The notes below the pieces were generated by a model, which was given only the letters and a program-made list of their open reading frames with translations, was not told the origin of the DNA and searched no databases. The position numbers were made by a program, and so were the translations under genes. 64,000 nt of DNA from Paenibacillus sp. DMB5 (GTDB taxonomy: Bacteria > Bacillota > Bacilli > Paenibacillales > Paenibacillaceae), in NCBI RefSeq assembly GCF_001517085.1, contig NZ_LRAC01000124.1, forward strand, positions 186,001 to 250,000. The letters are read 5' to 3'. This document shows, piece after piece, positions 55,834 to 63,668 of the stretch (position 1 is its first letter; each line of letters begins with the position of its first letter).

Positions 55834-56250
55834 TCACATGCTTTTCTGGTATTGGACCATCAGATAATGACTCATGAAATGGTAGATCAGAAAGACAACA
55901 ACTACAGCAAGTGTCACCCATAAAGGAGCTGAAATAAGAATCGTAACATAGGCGATCGCCATGATCAGCCACTGGGTAATATCTGCGGCCTTGGCTTTGG
56001 CGCGGTTGCGGATTACTGTATTCCGTTCATCGTGATAATCAATGATGGCCTGCTTTTCAAGCCCGGGGTTTTTGCGTGCTGCACGAATCATCAACAGATT
56101 GGATATACTGACCCCCGCACTGCCGGCCCCGATACCGATCAACGTACCCGAGACAGCCTTAAATTCCTCAATGTTAAAAAAGAAACTCGCCGCAATTGCG
56201 CAAATCCCGGCGAACAGCAGTATTACGTAAAAAGCTGGTGATCTTCTCAT
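55834..56250 (-). CDS. Hypothetical membrane protein paired with XRE regulator
   Basis: A 138-residue protein with four membrane helices (about 7-25, 30-52, 88-107, 110-130) and a charged middle (ARKNPGLEKQAIIDYHDERN). Its ATG overlaps the stop of the XRE gene by 4 bp, so the two are translationally coupled. This pairing is common in bacilli, with the small regulator usually controlling its partner. Function unknown. Confidence 0.8.
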   Translation of the reverse strand: MRRSPAFYVILLFAGICAIAASFFFNIEEFKAVSGTLIGIGAGSAGVSISNLLMIRAARKNPGLEKQAIIDYHDERNTVIRNRAKAKAADITQWLIMAIAYVTILISAPLWVTLAVVVVFLIYHFMSHYLMVQYQKSM

Positions 56251-56450
56251 TTCTCTTCCTCCTCGTAGATGAAAATCTCCTCAACGGACAGATTGAAAAA
56301 ACGGGCGATTTTGAAAGCCAGAATGATGGAAGGGTTGTATCTTCCGTTTTCGAGTGAGCCAATCGTCTGTCTGGATACCTCCAGCGCTGCGGCAAGCTCT
56401 TCCTGTTTAATGCCATGCTGCTTGCGTATTTCCTCCAGCCTGTTTTTCAA
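56247..56450 (-). CDS. XRE-family transcriptional regulator
   Basis: A 67-residue single HTH_3 domain of the YozG/YgzD type. The helix-turn-helix is KQEELAAALEVSRQTIGSLE. A TTG start at 56450 follows GAGGTGAT. It opens a two-gene operon with the membrane protein. Confidence 0.9.
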   Translation of the reverse strand: MKNRLEEIRKQHGIKQEELAAALEVSRQTIGSLENGRYNPSIILAFKIARFFNLSVEEIFIYEEEEK

Positions 56451-57593
56451 AGGATCACCTCACTGTGAAAGGATGGAAAGTATACTTTCCATAATTAAAA
56501 TATCATTAAAACCGGCAAATGTAAAGCCTACTTTCCATTTTGTTGAGGAATCTAAAGGAGTATCACTTTGCTTAAAAAGTTGTAAGAGGACAGGAACACA
56601 TATTCATTGAACCCCACGTAGTCGAGATTTAAAGTATATATATTCTTGTCCCGAGCAAAGGGCAAGAACATGTACTGTTTCATGATTTGATAATCATCTA
56701 AATATATATTAAGTACATTAAAGATCAATCTGACTGCCTGATATTTCGGGGTTCATTCCAGAACACATCTTTGGCTGAATTTGCGGGCGTTTAAGCAGCA
56801 GCTCTGATCGTAGCAAGGAAGCGTGGGGAATATTCTTTAAGGAAGGTCAACTAAAAAATAAATAAAAAGAATTGTGCAACCCTTATATTAAGAGAGATAA
56901 GTAGATGAATTATGTAAAATAAATGGTACAGCGTAACAGTTGCCTCAGTAATTCGTCCGCTGCCTCAATAAGATTTTATAACTCCAGAGATTCCTGAGAA
57001 ACAATACTTAATTCATCACTTGATCTCCAATCTAATTTGTAAGTATTTCTTCTAGATCATGATTTATCCCAAGTTGTTCCTAATGCTCGGAATAGGTTTC
57101 GGCAGTAATATGAATTTATAAACAGTTTCTCTGACTTCACTTAATAATGCGTTGACTAGGTATTATAATATACCGGACTTATCAGTCCCAGGTTCACCTA
57201 CAACTATATGCCCCCTAATTGATCTTAAAATAACCGAGGGCATAATTGGGTTTTGGGACACTATTGATGAGGGGAAATAAAGTTCGTTAGTGGAAAAAAG
57301 TGTGTTAGCGGGAACTAAACAAATAAAAAGAGTGGTTTCGAGCAAAAAAATATGTGGGATTATGTGATAAAACAAAAGAGATGATATCATCAGAAGTAAT
57401 CTCTTTTGTTAATAAAGTTATCTTACAAATCGGGCTACTGAAATTATGCAGTCGGATTGGAAAAGCAATGAGCATTTCACGAAATATATGAAAATCACAG
57501 AAGTATTTAAAGGAGAGGCGCTTTCATAGCGTCTCTTTTATGTCGCATACTGTTAAACAATGTCGTTCACACTTTTTTGATATTCATATTGAC

Positions 57594-57605
57594 ACAATAT
57601 ATTGT
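57594..57605. promoter_or_regulatory. Palindrome upstream of the ubiquitin-like operon
   Basis: ACAATATATTGT is a perfect 12-bp palindrome about 22 bp upstream of the operon's -35 element; a candidate operator. Confidence 0.35.
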
Positions 57606-57626
57606 ATTAAAATTAGAGTTTAATTG

Positions 57627-57655
57627 TGGACAAACAATATATATAGTGTTATACT
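57627..57655 (+). promoter_or_regulatory. Promoter of the ubiquitin-like operon
   Basis: TGGACA (57627-57632) and TATACT (57650-57655) with a 17-bp spacer, 42 bp before the first start codon. Confidence 0.55.
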
Positions 57656-57697
57656 GCATACGAGAAATCCATAAATTTCTAGTAGGGAGTGGTTAAA

Positions 57698-57949
57698 ATG
57701 AACGAGAAGACAAAAACTGTGACGATCATTGTCAACGGTAGACCACATGAGATTGAAAAGAAAGAAGAACTTACGTTTCAAGAAGTGGTTGTAATTGCGC
57801 TTGGTTCGTATGAAGAGTCCGAAACTACGGCTTATACGGTCACTTATACGAAAAATAAACATGGCGAAACAGTTTACCTCGAAAAAGGTGAGGAAGTCAA
57901 AGTGAAAGATGAGATGATCTTCAATGTCACGCGAACTGATAAATCTTAG
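57698..57949 (+). CDS. Ubiquitin-like protein, multi-ubiquitin family
   Basis: An 83-residue beta-grasp protein. It opens with a beta-hairpin (KTVTIIVNGRPHEIEKKEEL), then the helix (TFQEVVVIALGS), a further hairpin (YTVTYTKNKHGETVYLEKGE) and the closing strand KDEMIFNVTRTDKS. This order and the last segment match the bacterial multi-ubiquitin domain (Multi_ubiq), usually found as one or more copies; here there is one. The C-terminus lacks the Gly-Gly of ubiquitin. GTAGGGAGTGG precedes the ATG. The E1-like gene overlaps its end by 26 bp. Confidence 0.85.
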   Translation: MNEKTKTVTIIVNGRPHEIEKKEELTFQEVVVIALGSYEESETTAYTVTYTKNKHGETVYLEKGEEVKVKDEMIFNVTRTDKS

Positions 57950-59099
57950 CCCGGACCTTAAACGGTTGGAAGATGAAGGGTATAATCTCGATGTAAGGGG
58001 TGCTTTTGCACTTGTGCATGGCGTTCCTTACGTAAACGAAGATCGCGAGATTAAATACGGAACGCTTATCTCCGATCTTACGCTTGCGGGGGATCGGACA
58101 ACAACACCATCTAGTCATGTAATCTTTTTCGCTGGTGAATATCCATGTAATAAACATGGACAACGGCTTTCATTTCTTGAGCATACGTCTCATACTGAAG
58201 TTGTTTTTGAGAATGTAATAAGAAACCACTCATTCTCCAACAAACCTCCACAAGGATACAAGGATTACTACGAGAAATTTACGCAGTATATCAACCATCT
58301 TTTCACTCCTGTTTCTGCTTTGGATAAAAGCGTCAAAGTCCGAAACTATGAGAATCCGATTCCATCAAATCATGTCTCTGTATTCCAGTACATGGATACG
58401 AACTCTGCAAGGTCGCATATTACGCCGATTGCCGAAAAGCTTGCTAATCAAAGAATCGCGATAGTAGGCTTGGGTGGGACAGGCTCGTATGTATTAGATT
58501 TTGTATCAAAAACGCCCGTCTCTGAAATTCATCTTTTTGACGGTGATGCTTATTTGCAACATAATGCATTTAGAAGTCCAAGCGCCCCCTCATTAAATAC
58601 GCTTGGCTCTCAATATAAGAAAGTGGATTATTTCCATATGGTGTACTCAAATATGCACAAGGGCATCATTCCGCATGATTATATGTTGACAGAAGACAAT
58701 GCAGAAGAATTGCTGGTTGCGGACTTCGTATTCATCGCAATTGATCATGGTGAGAGCAAGAAAAGGCTTGTAGATGTGCTCATTCGCGCTGGAAAGCCCT
58801 TTGTTGACTGTGGAATTGGCGTTCAGATTGTAAACGATTCGCTAATTGGACATGTGAGAACAACGACATGTACATACGATAAGAGTGATCATGTTTATGA
58901 GCGAATACCGTTTAATCAAGGTGGTAACGATGCGTATTCGACTAATATCCAAATCGCAGAACTCAACTCCCTGAACGCATCATTCGCGGTTATTAAATGG
59001 AAGAAGCTTTTGGGCTTCTATCAGGATTTAACGAAAGAAATGGATGCCACTTATGAACTAAATACAGGAGGATTGGCAAAACGTGACTTCCTCGATTAA
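57924..59099 (+). CDS. E2-like / ThiF-type E1 fusion enzyme
   Basis: A 391-residue two-part protein. Residues about 1-130 resemble the bacterial E2-like (DUF6791) domain, with SSHVIFFAGEYPCNKHGQ carrying a candidate catalytic Cys75. Residues about 165-330 are an E1/ThiF adenylation domain: nucleotide loop VGLGGTGSYV (GLGGTG at 183-188), acidic residue in HLFDGD, Arg in HNAFRS, and Cys296 in VDCGIG. Such enzymes activate the C-terminus of a ubiquitin-like protein with ATP and pass it on. The typical E1 zinc CxxC pairs are absent. It overlaps both neighbours, forming a tight operon. Confidence 0.85.
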   Translation: MSRELINLSPDLKRLEDEGYNLDVRGAFALVHGVPYVNEDREIKYGTLISDLTLAGDRTTTPSSHVIFFAGEYPCNKHGQRLSFLEHTSHTEVVFENVIRNHSFSNKPPQGYKDYYEKFTQYINHLFTPVSALDKSVKVRNYENPIPSNHVSVFQYMDTNSARSHITPIAEKLANQRIAIVGLGGTGSYVLDFVSKTPVSEIHLFDGDAYLQHNAFRSPSAPSLNTLGSQYKKVDYFHMVYSNMHKGIIPHDYMLTEDNAEELLVADFVFIAIDHGESKKRLVDVLIRAGKPFVDCGIGVQIVNDSLIGHVRTTTCTYDKSDHVYERIPFNQGGNDAYSTNIQIAELNSLNASFAVIKWKKLLGFYQDLTKEMDATYELNTGGLAKRDFLD

Positions 59100-59508
59100 A
59101 TGTATTGAACCTGTATTTGTAGAAGTCATCCCTAACTCGCTTGAGCAAGGCAAACTGTACATTAGTCTTAAATACAACGCGGTTCTCCATCTTTGCGCTT
59201 GTGGGTGTGGCAATGAGGTATCAACTCCACTCAGTACAACGCAATGGAAACTGTTTAAAAACGGTAATAGCGTCTCGCTCAAACCATCTATCGGCAACTG
59301 GTCATATCCCTGTAAGTCTCATTATTTCATAACCAACAATGAAATCCAGTGGGCGGGGCGTTGGGGAGAAGAGAAAATTAAAAGCGCTAGAAAAATCGAC
59401 GAACAAGTTAGAAAAAGACATAACACTCGTTCGATACAAAAACAGTCAAAACAACAACCTTCAAAACCTAAGAAAAAGAGCTTATGGGCGTGGATATTTG
59501 GAGATTGA
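59083..59508 (+). CDS. DUF6527 Cys/His protein of the ubiquitin-like operon
   Basis: A 141-residue protein. The conserved core is LHLCACGCGNEV (Cys38, 40, 42), a Trp-centred strand (TTQWKLF), LKPSIGNWSYPCKSH (Cys77, His80) and ITNNEIQWAG. The Cys/His set suggests a zinc site. This is the DUF6527 pattern, repeatedly encoded beside multi-ubiquitin and E2/E1 genes; an E3-like or substrate-recruiting role is proposed, unproven. A basic linker and a short hydrophobic end (KKSLWAWIFGD) follow. The GTG at 59083 has AGGAGG and overlaps the E1 gene by 17 bp. Confidence 0.8.
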   Translation: MTSSIKCIEPVFVEVIPNSLEQGKLYISLKYNAVLHLCACGCGNEVSTPLSTTQWKLFKNGNSVSLKPSIGNWSYPCKSHYFITNNEIQWAGRWGEEKIKSARKIDEQVRKRHNTRSIQKQSKQQPSKPKKKSLWAWIFGD

Positions 59509-59514
59509 TTTTAG

Positions 59515-59550
59515 AGACAATCAGCTTAAAAGGTTGGTTGTCTTTTGTTT
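59515..59550 (+). terminator. Terminator of the ubiquitin-like operon
   Basis: GACAATCA pairs with TGGTTGTC (one G-U), followed by a T-rich tract. A second hairpin with a perfect 9-bp stem (AGCGTATAA / TTATACGCT, 59743-59766) lies farther on. The remaining 59551-59919 contains no intact gene; a possible 15-codon relic (ISDLTNKLHDKIEGY) follows GGGAGG at about 59573. Confidence 0.7.
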
Positions 59551-59919
59551 TTAATCTTTCATGCTATTGAAGGGAGGCAACAACATCAGTGATCTTACGA
59601 ACAAACTCCATGATAAAATAGAAGGATACTAGGGCATATTAATTTACATTCAGAAAAGAACTTGAATATTAGAGATTGAATGATGGGTATCTGTTAGTAC
59701 ATTATTTGAGCCCAAAGCAGGTTATTTCGGCCTGAAAAAAACAGCGTATAACATAAATTATACGCTATTTTAGTTTAAATCGATTTTAAGATACGTTCAC
59801 GGACAATATTCCAGCTTAAATCAAGTGAATATTTACCATTATTGACCAGTTGGAATGCACTGCATCCTTATCTGCACCCCGCATGCTATAATGATTCAAA
59901 AACAGACAGGTGGAGAGAT

Positions 59920-61143
59920 ATGACGACCAGCAATTCAGGCTCCGTCCAAAAGTGGAGATCGGACAAGCTTTCCCATTTAGGCTCATCCATTTTTGCAGAG
60001 GTGGCAGAATGGAAGGAGCAGGCACGAAAGTCCGGACTCGGGGTTATTGACCTTGGCATCGGCAGCCCCGACCAGGCACCGGCCCCGGAGATCCGTGAAG
60101 CATTGAGTGCAGCGGTGCTACGTGATGACAGTTATTCATACCCTGCTTCCAAAGGAAGTGCAAATTTCCGCGAACAGGCTGCAAAATGGATGAACTGGCG
60201 GTTTGGCGTAGAAGTGGATCCGGAGGAGGAGCTGGTCTCTTTAATGGGTTCCCAGGACGGGCTGGCCCATCTGGCCTTGGCCGCATGCAATCCGGGGGAT
60301 CTGGCGATTGTGCCTGACCCGGGTTATCCTATTTATTCAGGCTCACTCGCTATTGCCGGTGTGAAGGCCTGGCCGCTGCCGCTGCTTGCAGACAATGATT
60401 TCCTGCCTGATCTGGACAGCATTCCGGAAGATGTATGGCAGAAGGCTGTTTTTATCCTGCTTGCCTTCCCGGGAAATCCGATTTCGGTTACGGCGGACTA
60501 TGCTTACATGGAGAAGCTGGTAGGGCTGGCCCGGAAGTGGGAGGTGCTGATTATCCATGATCTGGCTTACTCAGAGATGGGCTTTGACGGTTACCGGCCG
60601 TTAAGTATTCTGCAGGTGCCTGGAGCGATACATACGGCAGTGGAGTTTCATTCTTTCTCCAAAAGCTTTAATATGGCCGGCTGCCGCATCGGTTTCATGA
60701 CCGGTAACCGTGAAGCGGTGGGGGCGCTCCGTGAACTCAAGAGCAATGTGGATTACGGTGTATTCAATCCGGTGCAGGAAGCGGCAGTTCTTGCCCTGGA
60801 GCTGGCGATGCAGGGGGACGGACGCCTGGAGGTCGCGCCGCTCTATGAACACAGACGGAATGTGTTCATGCAGGCGCTGGCAGAGGAAGGCTGGACAGTG
60901 CCAAGCCCGAAAGCCACGATGTTTATCTGGGCGCCGCTTCCGGAGGATTATTGTGCCGGTCAGCCGGGGCGGTCGCGGCGGTTTGCACAGGAGCTGCTCC
61001 TTAAGACCGGGGTGGCGATTATCCCGGGGGATGCTTTTGGCGTACAGGGCGAAGGGTTTGTGCGGATTGCGCTGGTGGAGGATGAAGCCAAGCTGGTGGA
61101 GGCGGCCCGGAGAATCGGCAGGTTTGTGCGGGCACTAAGGTAG
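59920..61143 (+). CDS. Class I/II PLP-dependent aminotransferase
   Basis: A 407-residue fold-type I aminotransferase. PLP contacts include SQDGLAHLALAACNPGD, AFPGNPISV, HDLAYSEMGF, and the Schiff-base Lys in HSFSKSFNMAGCRIGF. The sequence resembles LL-diaminopimelate or alanine/aspartate aminotransferases, but the substrate is not fixed. The ATG at 59920 follows GGTGGAGAG; upstream in-frame codons have no ribosome site. GC content returns to the genome average here, marking the right edge of the AT-rich island. Confidence 0.9.
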   Translation: MTTSNSGSVQKWRSDKLSHLGSSIFAEVAEWKEQARKSGLGVIDLGIGSPDQAPAPEIREALSAAVLRDDSYSYPASKGSANFREQAAKWMNWRFGVEVDPEEELVSLMGSQDGLAHLALAACNPGDLAIVPDPGYPIYSGSLAIAGVKAWPLPLLADNDFLPDLDSIPEDVWQKAVFILLAFPGNPISVTADYAYMEKLVGLARKWEVLIIHDLAYSEMGFDGYRPLSILQVPGAIHTAVEFHSFSKSFNMAGCRIGFMTGNREAVGALRELKSNVDYGVFNPVQEAAVLALELAMQGDGRLEVAPLYEHRRNVFMQALAEEGWTVPSPKATMFIWAPLPEDYCAGQPGRSRRFAQELLLKTGVAIIPGDAFGVQGEGFVRIALVEDEAKLVEAARRIGRFVRALR

Positions 61144-61192
61144 AGAGAAGCAAAACAGGGCTTCCCGGACGGAAGTCCTGTTTATGTTGGTT

Positions 61193-61942
61193 TTATGTGC
61201 TGCTGATCCGGTTCTGGCGGTATTTGGGGAACAGGCAGACACCGAGGAGGCCCAGACACCAGGCATCAACGATCCTTACCACATGTACGCCATAGCTTGA
61301 CAAGGACACTGGAGCAGCGAAATACCAGAGGAGCAAAAGGAAACCGGCCAACAGGCATACGGAGGACCAGAAAAGATATTTTTGCTTAACGGATTTGCTG
61401 GAAGGCTCCTGCTTAACGGAACGGCTCCTGAGAACCAGGTATCCGAAAATCAGACTAAGCCCGAATACTGTGCTGCCATGCTGCAGGAATTTGTATAAAG
61501 GGATATCATGGCCGTAGACACTGAAGATGTGGTTAAACAATCCCGGAAATTTAGTCACCATAAACCCCTGCTTGTGGGTGAAGGCATCCCAGGCCACATG
61601 CGTAAGCATGCCGAAGAGTGCTGAATAGATGAAGACGAATATCCGGGTTACAGGACTTGCAGCTGTTCTATGTGTGTAAGTGTCTTGAAGAAAATGCGGC
61701 AGATGGCTCATTAAAGTCCGGTGAACAAAATAATGATAGACCAGACAGATGACCGCAACCAGCGGCAGATTGAACACAAGAAATCCAGTGAAGGTATGGC
61801 CAATCTCGGCGACAGGCCTGCCTCTGACAAAATACTCGAAATCCGGTGACATGCTTCCAAGGACCATGGCAGTAAAGTGTACATAAGTGCTTTTACGGGA
61901 GAAAGGTAGAATGATTGCCGGGTGTGCAAAGGTTAAGGGCAT
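61193..61942 (-). CDS. DUF4184 family membrane protein
   Basis: A 249-residue protein with about six membrane helices. The N-terminus MPLTFAHPAIILPF and GSMSPDFEYF are the family signature, and a conserved HVAWDAFTHKQG follows. Histidines and Asp suggest a metal-dependent membrane hydrolase similar to YdjM/YbcI, but activity is unknown. CAGGAGCC precedes the ATG at 61942; the longer frame is not supported. Confidence 0.87.
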   Translation of the reverse strand: MPLTFAHPAIILPFSRKSTYVHFTAMVLGSMSPDFEYFVRGRPVAEIGHTFTGFLVFNLPLVAVICLVYHYFVHRTLMSHLPHFLQDTYTHRTAASPVTRIFVFIYSALFGMLTHVAWDAFTHKQGFMVTKFPGLFNHIFSVYGHDIPLYKFLQHGSTVFGLSLIFGYLVLRSRSVKQEPSSKSVKQKYLFWSSVCLLAGFLLLLWYFAAPVSLSSYGVHVVRIVDAWCLGLLGVCLFPKYRQNRISST

Positions 61943-62071
61943 ATTATAAGGCTCCTGATTCAATGTTAATGGACAGTGCAAGCAGTAATTTATGACAATA
62001 GGGATAGGCTCTTTAATAGCTATTATACTTTATTGCCCCCTAGAGAAGGTGATTAGTTTCTGACTAAATAA

Positions 62072-62097
62072 GTTAACATAATAAATAATATGTTACC
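62072..62097. repeat. Palindromic element, copy 4
   Basis: GTTAACATA-ATAAATAA-TATGTTACC, one mismatch between arms, 8-bp spacer. It lies 65 bp upstream of the small repeat-protein start, in a divergent control region. Confidence 0.8.
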
Positions 62098-62161
62098 TTT
62101 TATTCGTAATTATAGAATCAGGGTAATAAAGAAGCATCAACAACTCAGAGGAGGAACAATC

Positions 62162-62518
62162 ATGAGCTTTAATCTCGGAGGACTGGGCGATAAGGTTCAG
62201 GGCCTTATGAATTCAGTCAAAGACGGTAATATCGGCGAGCTGCTGCAAAAGCTTCCGCTTGACCAGCTTCCGCTGGATCAGCTGTTACAAAAGCTGCCGG
62301 TCGACCAGCTGCTGTCCAGCTCGTTCCTGCAACAATTCACCCCGTTTCAGTCTCTGAAGGAGCTGCTGCAGAGCGGCGGCTTTACGGGCTCCTCAGCGGA
62401 GGACCTGAAATCCCTGCCCCAGGATCAGCTGAATGAGCATGTGAACCAAACAACCTCCTTCGGTTCATTGAAGGATATGCTGGTGAAGGCTGCGGAATTT
62501 TATACCCAGAGAAAATAA
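62162..62518 (+). CDS. Small protein with LPxDQL repeats
   Basis: A 118-residue soluble protein. It carries a short degenerate repeat (LQKLPLDQLPLDQLLQKLP, then VDQLL) and a C-terminal half with FQSLKELLQSG and FGSLKDML. AGAGGAGGA supports the ATG. No family is recognised. The palindrome copy 4 lies just upstream and a terminator follows. Confidence 0.75.
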   Translation: MSFNLGGLGDKVQGLMNSVKDGNIGELLQKLPLDQLPLDQLLQKLPVDQLLSSSFLQQFTPFQSLKELLQSGGFTGSSAEDLKSLPQDQLNEHVNQTTSFGSLKDMLVKAAEFYTQRK

Positions 62519-62525
62519 CGGCCAA

Positions 62526-62572
62526 AAATGTGGCAGTGGGGACGTATTTCGTTCTTGGCTGCCACTTTTTTT
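62526..62572 (+). terminator. Terminator after the small repeat protein
   Basis: GTGGCAG (62530-62536) pairs with CTGCCAC (62559-62565), followed by T7; an A-run precedes, so it may also serve hisC. Confidence 0.75.
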
Positions 62573-62604
62573 GATAAAGGTATCTTTATCTATCCTTCCT
62601 ATCT

Positions 62605-63517
62605 TCATAAATAATACTGCGCAGCTGTTGCTTCCATTTCCTCATTCGTCCCGATGCTGATTCTCAGATAGTTGTCAATCTTTGGCCGATCAAAATGTCT
62701 GATCAGAATTCCCGCATTGCGAAGCTGTTCAAAGATGTATTTTGCCCCTACAGCGGGGTGGGAAATAAAGATGAAATTAGACTTTGAATCCGTGACATAG
62801 AAATGCATTGCTGTAAGCTTGCGTATCGTTTCATTTCGGGTATGGATGATTCTGCTAACTGTTTGCTTATAGTAATCTTCATCGTTAATAGCCGCTTGCG
62901 CTCCAGCCAAAGCAAGTCTATCCAAGGTATAAGAATTGAATGAGTTTTTGACGCGGTTCAGTCCTTCGATTAGCTGAGGATTTCCGATAGCATAACCTAC
63001 ACGCAAGCCGGCCAGGGCATACGATTTGGAAAGAGTGTGTATAACAAGCAGGTTGGGAAATTCGTCCACCAGGGAGACTAAAGATTCACCGGCAAAATCG
63101 ATATACGCTTCATCTACGATTACAATGTGTTCTGTATTGGCAGTGAGCAGAATCCGAATGTCCTCTATGCTCAGGGCAAGCGCCGTTGGCGCATTAGGAT
63201 TGGCAATGATGATACTGCTGTTTTGAGCAGCAAAGTGTGTTACGGGTATAGTGAAATCTTCGTTAAGGGGAATGAGTGTGTATGGAATTTTATAAAGTTC
63301 AGCATAAACGGGATAGAAGCTGTAGGTAATATCAGGAAAGCAGACAGGGCGAGCTTTATCAAAAAAAGCCTGAAACGCAAAGGCCAGTATCTCATCTGAC
63401 CCATTGCCAACAAAAACTTGATCTGTACTTACTTTTCTGGCTTTGGCAATGGCCTCAATCAGCTCCCGGCACATATGGAGTCAATGAGCGGGTAGTGTGA
63501 TTCCAATATTTACTCAT
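62605..63517 (-). pseudogene. hisC: Histidinol-phosphate aminotransferase with internal deletion
   Basis: The true start is the ATG at 63517 (GGAGGATC ribosome site), giving MSKYWNHTTRSLTPYVPG, the typical HisC N-terminus. After VPG the frame ends within three codons. A second frame begins at once with CRELIEAIAKARKVSTDQVF, which in intact HisC lies about 60 residues later, and runs to the end (PLP Lys in HTLSKSYALAGLRVGYAIG). The missing part would hold the NENP region. The join falls in ATGTGCCGGGA (63464-63474), a sequence compatible with both sides. The gene cannot make a normal HisC as shown. Confidence 0.82.
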
Positions 63518-63596
63518 CAGGCAGATCCTCCTATATACTCTTTCAGGAAATAATATCTAATAAATCACAAAAAGAGTATTAAAAATATTGCAACAC

Positions 63597-63626
63597 GCCC
63601 GCACGGATTATTCTCCGAATGCGGGC
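63597..63626. terminator. Hairpin between esterase and hisC genes
   Basis: GCCCGCACGGA pairs with TCCGAATGCGGGC around a short loop (two unpaired bases). It is placed downstream of the minus-strand esterase gene's neighbour; without a strong T-run its terminator activity is uncertain. Confidence 0.45.
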
Positions 63627-63668
63627 TTGTCTTTGTCCTGTATACGAATCACTTGTATAAAGAGAGAT

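Larger units (their letters stand above)
56451..57697. other. AT-rich, gene-poor 1.2-kb region before the ubiquitin-like operon
   Basis: No intact gene is seen. It holds a hairpin (TTCTTGTCCC / GGGCAAGAA, 56643-56668). Possible relics: a minus-strand stretch near 57170-57230 reading GHIVVGEPGTDKSG, which resembles a damaged Walker A; a plus-strand tail ALIVARKRGEYSLRKVN near 56797-56851; and a 27-residue open frame at 57446-57529 without a ribosome site. A terminator-like hairpin (AGAGGCGCT / AGCGTCTCT) at 57514-57536 is followed by TTTTA. The region looks like decayed DNA at the edge of an inserted segment. Confidence 0.5.

Noticed and set aside
56269..56610. Plus-strand frame opposite the XRE gene
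   Set aside because: Shadow of the XRE regulator, low-complexity Ser/Leu translation.
57163..57390. Small minus-strand gene with a Walker-A-like GEPGTDKS
   Set aside because: The motif is damaged, the frame has no ribosome site and flanking frames are closed; at best a relic.
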